A stretch of DNA of 64,000 nt, taken from Triparma verrucosa. Lineage: Eukaryota > Sar > Bolidophyceae > Parmales > Triparmaceae. This document shows positions 1 through 10,285 of this stretch, in pieces. Position 1 is the stretch's first letter; each line of letters opens with the position of its first letter. A program made the position numbers and the translations under genes. The stretch covers positions 1-64,000 of the forward strand of contig BRXX01000373.1 in NCBI GenBank assembly GCA_030267905.1, written 5' to 3'. Under the pieces are notes generated by a model, which was given only the letters and a program-made list of their open reading frames with translations, had not been told where the DNA came from and did no database searches.

Positions 1-71
1 CCTAACCCTAACCCTAACCCTAACCCTAACCCTAACCCTAACCCTAACCCTAACCCTAACCCTAACCCTAG
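1..71. repeat. Telomere repeat tract (CCCTAA)n
   Basis: About twelve perfect head-to-tail CCCTAA units open the window, ending at CCCTAGG near position 71. On the other strand they read TTAGGG toward the chromosome end, the orientation of a true left telomere, so base 1 is at or near a chromosome terminus. TTAGGG telomeres occur in stramenopiles, animals and many protists; land plants and most green algae usually have TTTAGGG. Confidence 0.97.
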
Positions 72-464
72 GATGACCGGAATTTCGTTACGGACGCACT
101 GGTTAAATCCTAAATGCCCAACCATGCTTGTAACAACATCAATTTTACGACTAATATTAACTTAGATGCTGTTCTGGATGTCAAAAAAAGAATTCTCGTT
201 CTGAAATATACTGGAACGTGCACCCTAGAAATAGCACGCCGTCGTTAAGAAGAAGCTGACTGAGTTGGAAGATGAGCCTAACGTTATAAGGAAGCTAGAT
301 CTGATGTGAGGCAGGGAGGGATGAAGCAAGTGATGAAGGTCGTCTTCCTTCTGAATATTACGAAGGTCGGAGATTATAACGAGCACATAATATGAAGGAT
401 AAGACTTGAATTTTTTTTAAGAACGCCATCCTTTCTCATTTTTAGTCGCTTCCTTTTTGTTTGC
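72..464. other. Short subtelomeric spacer
   Basis: There is no tandem repeat or subtelomeric satellite between the telomere and the first gene. A short stretch at 242-308 would translate as a lysine/glutamate-rich peptide, but stops flank it and it has no start, so at most it is a gene remnant. The right end holds the 3' flank of the epimerase gene. I see nothing else. Confidence 0.6.
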
Positions 465-1464
465 TCAAAAATCCCCAACCTCAATCGTCTGCGAGCCCTC
501 CCACACCTCTCCACGATTCAACACCACCGCATTCTCCTTGGATATGGTAGGTTCAAGACAGATCATCTTCTTGTATCCATCATCGTCAAAGTCAGGTCCG
601 ATTACCGGGCCTTGTTTATCACCCAGCCATGGGTTATATAGCGTGGTGTCGGGCCAGGACGGTGATTGTGTTACATTGTAAAGCTCGACGCCGGACCTTG
701 CAAACACAAAGCTCTGCCCTGAATTAGTGTATATTCTGTCAACGTAGCCCTCCTTGCCAGCATCTCTCCCAGACCTCGTTGCTTCAGCAGGAATGACTAT
801 TGGCCCATCTCCTTGCTCCTTCTTCTTTCGACCGTCGCACTTGTCAATGTAAGTTTTCCCTCCTAAACCTCCACTAAGCTCTACTGTGTTGGTTTCCTGA
901 AATAAAAAGTACGTGTGGAAGCAAGCCGTAAAGGAGAACGCGGATGATTCAGAAGTGTTCTTAACCCTCATGTTCAATAAAAGCGAGCCGCTGTCCTGTA
1001 ATTCAACAGTGTACACGAGCTCAAATTCGTTGTCCCACATCTCCTTGCTCGCCGTGTTCGGAGCTAGGGTCAGCACTGCCTTCGTCGGCTCCAAAGAGCC
1101 GACGGACCAAAGCGACTCCCTCGCAAAACCATGTAACTTAAGATCACCTTCGTCGGCAAACTGTGGGAAGGCGATTGGCACGCCTCCACGAATAGGCTTG
1201 GTGCCGTCGAGTACTGCGACAAGAATATTGCGATTAGAATAATTGGTCGGTTCGCTCCCTCGATACACGATTAGAATAATCGGTCAGTTCGCTCCCTCAT
1301 AACACTTTTTCTCCCTCACCTACGAGACTGCTCATCCACAGCCTCTCTTGTCCATTGACGGTGTAGGATGTGATGTGGGCGCCGAAGAGATATAATGAAA
1401 CGGAAGCTGTACTGGAAGATAGGGTTATCAGGTCCGATGGACCGGAGGGGTCAGGTTTTTGCAT
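465..1464 (-). CDS. Glucose-6-phosphate 1-epimerase-like (aldose 1-epimerase superfamily)
   Basis: Two exons, 1464..1320 and 1213..465, joined in phase 1 across a 106-nt GTGAGG...CGCAG intron, give 297 residues, normal for the family. These enzymes interconvert alpha and beta anomers of hexose 6-phosphates in the cytosol. Visible family motifs are the N-terminal FGAHITSY strand, KPIRGGVPIAFPQF, HGFARE, the FHTYF motif with the presumed catalytic histidine, and a late acidic LEPT strand. The chosen start is the first ATG before the FGAHITSY strand; a further upstream exon cannot be excluded. The intron contains a 37-bp tandem duplication. The stop codon is only about 0.4 kb from the telomere repeats. 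The family call is firm; the exact sugar substrate is inferred. Confidence 0.85.
1231..1304. repeat. 37-bp tandem duplication inside an intron
   Basis: Two adjacent copies of a unit beginning CGATTAGAATAAT and containing TTCGCTCCCTC (1231-1267 and 1268-1304) differ at only a few positions. On the gene strand each copy carries a TTATTCTAATCG branch-site-like element, so the intron has two candidate branch sites. Confidence 0.8.
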
Positions 1465-1773
1465 ACTTTGGGAGGTGCAGTAGCGAAAGACAAGTGAGAA
1501 GATACAAACCCCAACCAATTATCAGAATCGGTACTAGACGTAAAATACCACTTTGGAGGTGCAATAGCTCGCAGGCTAAAATGTATATTCCGTTAGTAGT
1601 AAAAGTCCGCGCAAAATGCAAATAAACGAATATCTTTCTCCCAGAGCTGAGTCCAGACTGAGTGAACTGAAAAAACCCTTTAACTACCCACCTCCCCAAC
1701 CTACGTTTCCACTGCATCAAGCCCTTCGCCCTCCCCCCCCCTCCCCCCCCCCCTCCTCCAAATCCCTCCAATT

Positions 1774-4137
1774 ATGCCGGCCCTGACGTCGACCATCGAT
1801 TCCCTGAGCACCAGCCTTTCTGAGGAGATCGCCAAGGACCTTCGAGACACAGTGGAGGAGCTCTGCAATGGTGTCTGGGGAGATGACGGCTTTGGTTACA
1901 CTGAAAAGGAGAAGTGCAGGGCTATCAAAAAGCTCGCTAAGGTCAGTTTCATTCCCCCCTTCATCGCTGTAGGCTGCAACTCCAGGAAACATGATCCTGG
2001 GGCGGGCACGTCTACCCACCCCCGCCTCAGTCTCCCCCCTCCCACACAGCACACACTTGTCGTGCTCCCATGACCGTGTGTTTTTAGGTCCCGAATATCT
2101 TATGCCGCCTCCTCGTTATTTCCGAACCTACAAAAATCCAGCGAATCTAACCCCAGCCCTCAACTCCCTAACCCTTGCCTGCTGATCCAAACAGGAAGTC
2201 CAGTCTGCCCTGCAGCATGAAAAGGACAAGGCGGACGTGCAGAAGAGGGGCAACGAGAAGAAGATTCTTAAGCTGAGGGAGGATCGGAGCAAGGCGCTTG
2301 CTGCCCTGCAGCAGCTCGAAGTGAAGCTAGACATTGAGGACCTGCCCCTCCTGAAGCGCAAGAAGGCCCTCGAAGCAGAGCTGAAGAAGCTTGAGGAGCT
2401 GAAACGCGAGAGGCTGAGCGCTGCGAAGCCCCTCCTTGACAAGTACAACACAATCAAAACCAACCTGCTCGAGCTAGTCAAGGGCTCGGGGGATGAGGGG
2501 GGGGCGTCTTATCCCGACCTCGTCGTCGACAATTACTTGGGGGCCGGAGGCGCCTCTGCTCTGACGGAGCTCGTTGATGCTAGGGAGAAGGAGGTGAGAA
2601 GTTGTGCGTCAATTCCGTGCTGTATTTTTGTATTTTTCAGCCGCCATCACCCCCACCAAATTCTAACTTGTCGCTTCGCTCCTCGGCTTCGCAGCTCGCT
2701 GACAAGAAAAAGGTTGAGGAGTCACTTCAGCAGGAGAACAAGAAGCTCGAGGCAGAGCTGGACGCCAAGCCTGAGGACTTTGACCCCCCTCCATCGAGTG
2801 CTAGGGTTAAGTACGAGATCTTGAAGGCGCTGAAGAAGAGCAGGATGGACGACCTCAAGAAGTTGGGAGAGGCTATTGGCAAGCTCTGGAGCGAGGTGAG
2901 AGGGCCGTTCGATTCGGCCACTGACTATCAAGCCCGCTTCTTTGTTCTAACTCCTCTTTCGCTCCTCAACAGCTCGGGGTTGGTAACGAGGAGCGGGCCG
3001 AGTTCACCGCGAGGGTCAAGGCGACGGGTATGAGACCGGAGAGCAAGAAGGTCGGAGAGGAGGAGGTGAAGAGGCTGAGGGGACTCAAGGCCGAGAAGCA
3101 GAGGTGAGGCGAGGTGCTTCAGTGTCAACGTTGACGCTGCTTTCGTCGCTTCTTAGTTCTAATACCTCTTCGCTTCGCTCCTCCGCTCCCCCACTCCTCC
3201 ACTCTTCGCTACGCTCGTCTCAGCTCCCAGCTCAAGCTCACGAGGGATGAGATTTCGAAGAACTGGGACCTTTGCGGATACTCGGAGGATCAGAGGAGCA
3301 AGTTTGTGGAGTACAAGCAGGACGCCTCTGAGGACGAGCACCTGCTGGCGAAGCACGAGACGTACTTGGACACATTGAAGACCGAGTTCGAGACTAAGAA
3401 GCCCGTCCTCCTCCTGATCCAGAAGTACAACTCGCTAAGTAAGTCCAGGCGTGATCTCTTTGAGAGGGAGAACGCCGGCTCCGGGGCGGGCATGGCAACG
3501 AAGCTGGGGGAGAGGCGCAACTCCGCCCAGATGGCTCTCGAGACGAGCAAGCTCACCGCCGCTGTGAGTAAGGATTTGCCGAGGGTGCTGCAGAAGCTGG
3601 TGCAGGCCGTCAAGGCGAGCGAGGCCACTCCCATCACCTTGGCTGACGGACGCCAGGTCAGGAGGCCCTTCATGTTCAAGGGCGAGCGGTTTCTCGCTAT
3701 GCTCGACAGGAAGGAGAAGGTGAGAGCTTGCCCAGTATAATATAATAATAAGTGCTTTTATTTAACTCGACCCCACCCCGCAGGAATTCAAGAAGCTCAA
3801 GGAGGAGTTCAGACAGGATAGGGAAAAGAGAAAGATCGAAAGGAGGGCTTCCGGGAGTGGAATCGTAAACCCTAATCCGGTGGCGATGGGCGCGGACTCA
3901 AAAACTCCCATGCGCATGAACGTCGCAGCTAGCGTCGCCAACAAATTAAGGCTTGCGGGAGGCAGGGCGAAGGCGAGGAGGGCGACCGTCAACGCTCATG
4001 GTAGGGGCGGATCCCCGGGAGTGAATGCAGTCGAACGCACGTCCCCTCTGAAGACACCGCCGAGCAGGAGGTCGACTGTGGCCGTCAAGGATTCTGGAGG
4101 GAAGGTCGGGGGCAGCAAGCTCATGAAAGAAATTTGA
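1774..4137 (+). CDS. MAP65: MAP65/ASE1/PRC1-family microtubule-bundling protein
   Basis: Six exons (1774-1941, 2195-2593, 2695-2895, 2973-3103, 3224-3719, 3784-4137) stay in frame and give about 582 residues, typical for the family. MAP65/PRC1/Ase1 dimers cross-link antiparallel microtubules in the spindle midzone. The first half is long heptad-rich coiled coil (KALEAELKKLEEL type). The spectrin-like microtubule-binding region follows: a conserved NWDLCGYSEDQR segment, a HETYLDTLKTEFETKKPVL helix, RRDLFERE, and a helix ending FMFKGERFLAMLDRKEK. The C-terminus (about 120 residues) is basic, Ser/Pro-rich and unordered, as in homologues where it carries CDK sites. Four introns end in CTTCGCT-type tracts. 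The family call rests on order and spacing of these segments; specific cell-cycle role is inferred. Confidence 0.88.
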
Positions 4138-4184
4138 GTGAATTCGAAACGACAAATACCTCACACGCCCTTATGTTCTATGCT

Positions 4185-5248
4185 CTATTCTACCTTCATC
4201 CCCTCGCGCTTGGCCTTCCACTTGTTGTAGACCGTGTCGCTCTTGAAAATCATGTCGTAAATTCCGAGCTTGGAGGCGAAGCAGCCCATGTTCTTCGAGT
4301 GGTGAAACTCGTGCTGTGTAACAGAGCAAGAGTTAGTTTTATTATTAATATCCATCAACGATGCCTTATGCCTTACCTGGTCCGTCAAGCCCGCAAGCGG
4401 GAACCATCTCACAGGTGACCAAGGAAAGGAGTACCCACAGTGATCATCATAGTTTGCGATGAGCAACCAGAACACCCAATGAAACAGCGTGAAGCTATGC
4501 GGCGCCGCGACCACCACCGCCATAAGCGCCGGCGTGGCGATAGTGATGATATAGTCGATAGGGTGTTCATGCTGGGATGCTAGAACGGTGTTCTGCTTGT
4601 ACTCGTGGTGCACTTTGTGGTACTTGTAGAACTGAGGAAGGTGCGCGAGACGGTGGGTCCAGTAGAACCCGAACTCATGGACGAGGGTCATGATCCAATT
4701 GTCACGGAGCAATTCCCAATAGCTGCGACGAGAGGGAGCGGAGGAGCGAAGCGCGACGCTCGTCAGAATAAAGCAGCGCGATACAGGCGACGGGAGCCGG
4801 CGAATGTTTCTCACCTGGGCCATTCCTCGTCGCTAGCACTGAAGGACATGTTATCACCCAAAAGAAAGAACTTTCCCGCCGTCAACGCCGGCACCAGCAA
4901 AAACGCATTCACCGCGTAAAGCCTCAGACTCTTCTTACTAAGTTTCCAGAACGCGTCTCTCTCCTTCTGCTTGTCAGATTTCCACGCCCATGGTTTATCG
5001 CTTATCTTGTATTGTTCGAAGAAAGGGTAATTCCCTCGATAAATCGGGAGCATACCCAGAAAGAATATGACGAAATACACGACGTTTATCTGGTTTAAAA
5101 TGACCTGCTTAGCGAGCGGAGAATAACCTGACCAGAGACCTTCCCAGTAAGGGCGGATGAGGGGGGGTAGAGCGAAGAACCAGAACGCGGAGAGGAGGAT
5201 AGCTACGCACGTTAAAGCGTATTCGATGGGTTTAGAGGACTTTGACAT
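4185..5248 (-). CDS. C4-sterol methyl oxidase / fatty acid hydroxylase superfamily
   Basis: Three exons (5248-4815, 4722-4377, 4313-4185) give 302 residues. The family are ER-membrane di-iron oxygenases; sterol 4-alpha-methyl oxidases (ERG25/SMO) remove C4 methyl groups in sterol synthesis. The three histidine boxes are intact: HRLAH (HX3H), HKVHH (HX2HH) and HEFHH (HX2HH). Hydrophobic segments lie at the N-terminus (TCVAILLSAFWFFALPPLI), near VVYFVIFFLG, and between boxes 2 and 3 (ALMAVVVAA, WVFWLLIANY). The HKVHHEYK spacing and the NYDDHCGYSFPW segment favour a C4-sterol oxidase over a C5-desaturase. It is transcribed divergently from the ALDH3 gene across 194 bp, which would allow shared control of lipid genes. 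Confidence 0.87.
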
Positions 5249-5442
5249 TTTTGGCAGGTGTAGTGGGGATGTTGGTTGGGCGGTTGGAGTGCGAAATTGG
5301 TGATATATATATGATATTAGAAGATGATCCTTGTGACATTTTGGTAAAAACAGGTGCAGTGAAAGGTGATGGATCTGCTCCTCATTTTTCACCTGGAAGT
5401 CCTCCAAATATCATTTCATTTCTTTTGCCCTTATTCGTCCCA

Positions 5443-7528
5443 ATGTCATCAACTCCTTCCGAAAAGATCGTGGAATACCACACCTTGCAGCGTAAATTCT
5501 TCGAAAGCACGAAAACTCGTTCTGTCGAATGGCGTAAAGATCAGCTAAGGAAGATAGTTTCATTCTGCACTGAGTGTGGGACGGTGATTGCCGATGCCTT
5601 GACAAAGGATTTAGGGTAAGTAGCGGATAACTGGATAACCCTAAACCTCAATCGCTAACCTGTATTTATGTATGTGTGTGTAGTAAAACAGCCTTCGAGG
5701 GCGAAGTAACAGAAATAGAAGTGACCAAACTCGAAGCTCTCGAGGCGATAGAATGCCTCGACTCCTGGTCAGCCACAGAGTACGTCCCAGCCCCTGGCGC
5801 TCTCATGCCGTCGTTCTGCGAGATGAGGAAGGAGCCGAGGGGGGTTACGCTTGTTATTGGGCCTTTTAATTATCCTTTTTCGACGGGATTTGGACCGGCA
5901 GTGAGCGCTCTCGCTGCGGGTAACACTTGTATAATCAAGCCCAGGTGAGAAAAAAACAGTTAATTCGAACTGCTAGGGTTCCCTGCTAGGGTTCCTTCCT
6001 TCCTTCCTTCCCTCTCTTTCTCTTTCTCTTTCTAACGTTCCCTTTCTTTTTCAAACAGCGAAATGTGTCCCGCGACGGACAAGGTCCTCAGGGAATGCAT
6101 CCCCAAGTACTTCAAGCCCGAGGTCCTCGCTGTCGTGTCTGGCGGGATTCCTGAGACTACTAAGTTGATGGAGGTAAGAATTGAACGACATTTAAAACGG
6201 GAAGAAGGGAAGAGGCAAGAATAAGAACGCCAAAACGAGAAGGCAAACCTTTGAAGTGCTACATACATAATATAAACTCATCATCGCTTCGCTCCTCGCT
6301 CCTCGCAGCTCGAATGGGACATGATCTTTTTCACCGGATCCGAGAGGGTCGGAAAGATAATCGCCGGGGCGGCCGCTAAGACTCTGAGCCCCGTTATTCT
6401 CGAGCTCGGAGGGAAGAGCCCTCTGATCATATCGAAGGTGAGAGAGCAATCTACCTCCCCCGAATTAAAATATTCCAATCTAAAACCCACCCACTCTTTA
6501 CGCTCGTGCTCGGTCAGGAAATGCCCGAACTCCAAGCCATGGCAAACCGCATAATATGGGGCAAAACAATAAACGCCGGCCAGACTTGCGTCGCCCCCGA
6601 CTACGTCCTCGTCCAGGAGGAGAACATCGAGGCCGTCCTCGAGGCCTTCAAGATCTCCCTCGAGAGCATGTTCGGCAGAACGAACGAGCAGATCAAGAAC
6701 TCGACCTTCAGCCGCAACGTCTCAGTAGAACATACCAAGAGGCTGCTGTCAATGATCGACGACGCTAAATCTCACGGCGGCAAGGTAATCGCCGGAGGGT
6801 CAGAATACGGCGACGCCGAAGCCAAGTACTTCCCCCCAACCATAATCTACAACCCCGGCCCAAAATCAAAAGTCCTAACAGAAGAAATCTTCGGCTGCAT
6901 CCTCCCCATAATCCCTTACAAAACCAACGGCGACGCGATCCGTTACGTGAACTCCATGCGAGGCACCCCCCTTGCCCTCTACGTCTTCACTCGCATCCGC
7001 GAGCACTTCGACTTCTTCATGGACGCTATACCTAGCGGCGGGGCCGTCCACAACGACGTCCTTCTCCACTTCGCTTGCTCTACGATTCCCTTCGGCGGGA
7101 TGGGGACGAGCGGTTACGGTAAAGGCCACGGTAAGCACGGTTTCGATTCTTTCACTCACACAAGGGGGGTTCTGAGCAAGCCTTGCAAGGAGATCTTCGA
7201 GTTCGGAGGGATTAGGTACCCACCTTACGACCGTTACGGCGGTTTCTCGGGCCCTCTGTTCAAATTCCTCGTCGCGAAGCTTCCTAATATTCCGGTCATG
7301 CACTCCACGGCGCTGTACTACGGCGCGTACGCTTTAGGTTGCTTCGGGACGATGTACTTCGTGTACAATTTTAGCGGGGCTGAGCCTAGGGAGGACGCGA
7401 AGGCGAGCGTCAACGGACTGACGAAGTTCATAGGGGAGCTATTCGTGGACTTGGGGAAGTGGATCGGGGGGGACGCGCTGGCTAGGAGCATGGCGAGGCA
7501 GGCGGCTCAGACTTGCAGGGCAGAATGA
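5443..7528 (+). CDS. ALDH3: Class 3 aldehyde dehydrogenase with C-terminal membrane anchor (fatty aldehyde dehydrogenase type)
   Basis: Five exons (5443-5615, 5684-5944, 6059-6173, 6309-6437, 6518-7528) encode about 562 residues. ALDH3 enzymes oxidise medium- and long-chain aldehydes to acids with NAD(P)+. Seen: the IGPFNYPF cofactor-binding segment, FTGSERVGKII of the Rossmann fold, ELGGKSP with the general-base glutamate, NAGQTC with the nucleophilic cysteine, and EEIFGCILPI. Downstream of the catalytic domain lies a hydrophobic stretch (ALYYGAYALGCFGTMYFVYNF) followed by an acidic/basic tail, matching the membrane anchor of animal ALDH3A2. That anchor and the divergent sterol oxidase neighbour suggest ER lipid-aldehyde detoxification. 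The start is the ATG of MSSTPSEK. The two halves of the last exon differ in strand composition (see findings). Confidence 0.93.
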
Positions 7529-7634
7529 ATGAATGACGAGGGGGGTGTTGTGTTGCTTGTTGTGTGGGGGAAGTAGTAGTAGAAAGAGATGAAGAAAAAA
7601 GAGACGAAAGAATAATTTTGTTCAGAAAAAGGGA

Positions 7635-8945
7635 TCAAAAGAATCTATTAAAAAGCCTCTCCCACCCTTCCCCCTCCCTCCAAACAACCTCCCCCTCCTT
7701 CCCCTCATACTCCACCTCCCTCCCCACCCAAGCAGCCTCCACAAACCGCCCCCCAACCCACCCTTCAAACCTCAAAACTTCTCCCCCATCTAAATCCTCC
7801 CTCCTGGCGTCCCTCCCCTTGACCGTTAATTTTTCTCTCCTCCTCTTCCTCTTCAAATCATCCGAAATAAATTTTACTTCCATTTCACTTCTCCCCTCCA
7901 AACACTTCAAATAATTCACCTCAACCCCCTCCTTACATCTCTCCCAATCCTCCCTCCTCTCCAACCCCCAAACAGCCTTTAAATAATCCTTCTCCTCCCC
8001 GTTAACCTCCTCCACCTCTTCCCCCTCATAATAAAAAAACATCCCATTATAATATACTTGTCCTAAACCTTCAAACATAATCCCGTTTTCACATTTAACA
8101 TACTTCCCATTAAAACTCGTCTCTTCTTTAAATATATCATCTAAATACGATTCGAACTCAACGTAAATTTCATATGGTATTAAATGTTTTATGGAGTAAT
8201 TATAATCACCTAAACATATTAATTTAATACGACGATTATTTAATTCTGGAGAAGAAGTAAATTTGAAATCTAAATCGTCAGAATATAAATCGATACCAGG
8301 TTTAACAAACGCTATAACATTTTTATAACCTTCACATAATTTAAGTGCGTTTATAATCGAAGTAACATCATCGTATTTTTTAAAATTCTGATTATTAAAT
8401 GAAGGTAAAGGACTCGTTAACGTACTTATTACATTTTTAGGTACGGGTTTAGGTCGAATATTTGAAGAGAAGATAGGGACGTTATGAGGTGTTAATGTTG
8501 ATGAGAGTATTGTAGGTTTTAAACCTGTATCGTTTAAGATTATTAGAGATATTTTTGAGTCTAGATGGGATAGGATTGTGGGAGGTAATGGTAGACAGTT
8601 ATGTGATATAATATAACATGTTACGTTTGAAAAATCCGTGGAATTTGGTGTGGGGAATTTAGGCCATGTTTTAAGACCGTTTATGGAACACTTTGGACAA
8701 CACCACTCAGTATCATTGTGAAGGAAATTATAAATTGTATCATTATTAACGTTTGAGACACGTGAGTGATCGTAGAAGGTATTACAGGTTGGACAGGAGG
8801 GGGGAAGAGGGACAGAGACCCTGTTAGGGGGGCCCCTGTTAGGGTTGCCATTGTTGGAAGTGGAAGGAGTGGAAGGAAGAGTGAAGGATATTATCGACTT
8901 TTCAGTACCAGGTGTAGGGCCGGGAATCGTGAGCTTTCTGAACAT
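7635..8945 (-). CDS. Unrecognised protein with N-terminal zinc-ribbon-like Cys pairs
   Basis: A single open frame of 436 residues from the first ATG (MFRKLTIPG); the frame stays open about 22 codons further upstream, so a spliced longer form is possible. I do not recognise the family. After a Pro/Ser/Asn-rich N-terminus there are two Cys pairs (CPTC and CCPKC) about 35 residues apart, then about 200 residues of alternating hydrophobic strands and helices, then an acidic/basic Glu-Arg-Gly-rich C-terminus. The order Cys pairs followed by an alpha/beta domain loosely recalls Sec23/Sec24 (zinc ribbon then trunk), but length and motifs do not fit well, so I do not assign that. DNA of the middle (about 8030-8780) is much more AT-rich than neighbouring genes, and the last 350 coding bases are strongly purine-rich. 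Confidence 0.6.
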   Translation of the reverse strand: MFRKLTIPGPTPGTEKSIISFTLPSTPSTSNNGNPNRGPPNRVSVPLPPSCPTCNTFYDHSRVSNVNNDTIYNFLHNDTEWCCPKCSINGLKTWPKFPTPNSTDFSNVTCYIISHNCLPLPPTILSHLDSKISLIILNDTGLKPTILSSTLTPHNVPIFSSNIRPKPVPKNVISTLTSPLPSFNNQNFKKYDDVTSIINALKLCEGYKNVIAFVKPGIDLYSDDLDFKFTSSPELNNRRIKLICLGDYNYSIKHLIPYEIYVEFESYLDDIFKEETSFNGKYVKCENGIMFEGLGQVYYNGMFFYYEGEEVEEVNGEEKDYLKAVWGLERREDWERCKEGVEVNYLKCLEGRSEMEVKFISDDLKRKRRREKLTVKGRDARREDLDGGEVLRFEGWVGGRFVEAAWVGREVEYEGKEGEVVWREGEGWERLFNRFF

Positions 8946-9369
8946 TGATAGGGATTGAACGTTAAGCGTAAGCGGCGTAAGCGAGTTCGAATGGAAACTA
9001 AAACTAATCAATCACTAAATGAGGGAACGGGGATTGAGAAGAGGAAAGAAGGTGGACCAATTACAGTGATACTGTACGTCGTTGGATAACGTTTTTAATG
9101 AAATGCGGGGGAAATACGATAGCTCAGAAAAAAGTAATGTTCTAACGCCGTCACACGTTGAAACACAATGTCGATCGAATGAATCCTCTTTTTTGGGAAT
9201 TGACCTGGAATCGTTTTGGCAACGTTTTATATGCCAATTTTATATCATATAATATCATATAATTAACATTAAATGCACGCCACGTCCTTTGAACACACTC
9301 TTATTCTATTATAATTCCGTATTGTGCATAAATAATCACTGATATCATCTTCAAATAGTCAGTATTATT

Positions 9370-9403
9370 AACATTTGTTGTAACATTTGTTGTAACATTT
9401 GTT
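9370..9403. repeat. 12-bp tandem repeat AACATTTGTTGT x ~3
   Basis: Three head-to-tail copies of AACATTTGTTGT, the last incomplete. Each unit contains the palindrome-like AACATTTGTT, so it could form small hairpins. It lies in non-coding DNA. Confidence 0.85.
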
Positions 9404-9659
9404 AAGACCCGACACTGCTTTTGCTGACACGACTTTAGGAACGTCTGAAACCCGACAATAAGCGAAATTACCGCTTACATTAGCGCTTACAAACACTTAT
9501 AAACACTTATTGCTGTACAACAACAGCAGATACTAGACATAAGGTAAGGTTGCGACAGACCGTTATGATCGCCGTTATGAACAGAGATAAAGAGTCTCGA
9601 TAAAGAGTCGAAGCATGAGGACAACTACTGACAACTTTCTTTACTGAACGCCAACGGCG

Positions 9660-9795
9660 ACTGAACATGGTGACTTCCACGGTAGTACCCCTGAAGGGCC
9701 CTGAGCGGCCAACGTTAGAGGAGTGCTTTGAACGATTTCGCATCATTTCAAGCGTTCTCGTGTCCCCAATAATGTCTCATTCGAGCACACCCACA
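9660..9795. repeat. Diverged intergenic repeat, copy 1
   Basis: Shares an ordered series of blocks with 9985-10115: GACTTCCA, GC(G/A)GCCAA, AGTGCTTTGAA, GTGTCCCCAATAATG and GAGCACAC, at roughly equal spacing. Order and spacing indicate an old duplication rather than chance. Confidence 0.65.
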
Positions 9796-9984
9796 TCCTA
9801 TCCTCGACGCATCGTTCTCTCGTAATCTTTTCGTTCTAACTCTCAACGCGCGAAACTCTCTCTCATTTAAACTGTCTTTAAACTGTCTTTTGTCGGATAT
9901 TAGGTAAGATTAAAGAGGCGGAATGACATTTGATGATATTAAGTGCTCGATGATGAAATACTTAAAGGAAGTACTATTATCTGA

Positions 9985-10115
9985 CTACGGCGACTTCCAT
10001 TGGGCAGCCAATACGTGCAATACGTAAGAGAAGTGCTTTGAAGAGAGACCAGTAAGCTCATTCTGTGTCCCCAATAATGCGACTGAGAGCACACAAAGAC
10101 CACAGACGCTCAAAG
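9985..10115. repeat. Diverged intergenic repeat, copy 2
   Basis: Second copy of the 9660-9795 element in the same orientation: GACTTCCA, GCAGCCAA, AAGTGCTTTGAA, TGTGTCCCCAATAATG, GAGCACAC. No coding frame is shared between the two copies, so the duplicated unit is probably non-coding (regulatory or a decayed mobile sequence). Confidence 0.65.
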
Positions 10116-10285
10116 AACGTTGAAACATAGCGATACATTCAACCTTAACACGTGTACTTCGTTGAAACATTCGCTAACCGACTCAATGAAGTTGAACACA
10201 CACGCACACACACACAGTCTTCTCCCGTACTACTTCGAAGCAACTTCACAGAAGATATAAAAGATACCTCAAAAGGAACGATACC

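Larger units (their letters stand above)
8946..10285. other. Gene-poor 1.3 kb region with degenerate repeats
   Basis: No convincing coding frame on either strand; the longest frames have no family resemblance or codon pattern like the neighbours. The stretch is AT-richer than its flanks and holds a 12-bp tandem repeat (9370-9403), a diverged pair of about 130-bp repeats (9660-9795 and 9985-10115) and a CA-rich tract near 10200-10220. The right end must contain the promoter of the fibrillin-like gene and the left end that of the zinc-ribbon gene, which diverge from here. Confidence 0.55.

Noticed and set aside
242..308. Possible gene fragment next to the telomere
   Set aside because: Only about 22 codons, flanked by stops, no start and no recognisable family.
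7564..7914. Plus-strand 116-codon Ser/Pro/Leu-rich frame
   Set aside because: It is the antisense of the purine-rich 3' part of the zinc-ribbon gene; its low-complexity composition explains the open frame.
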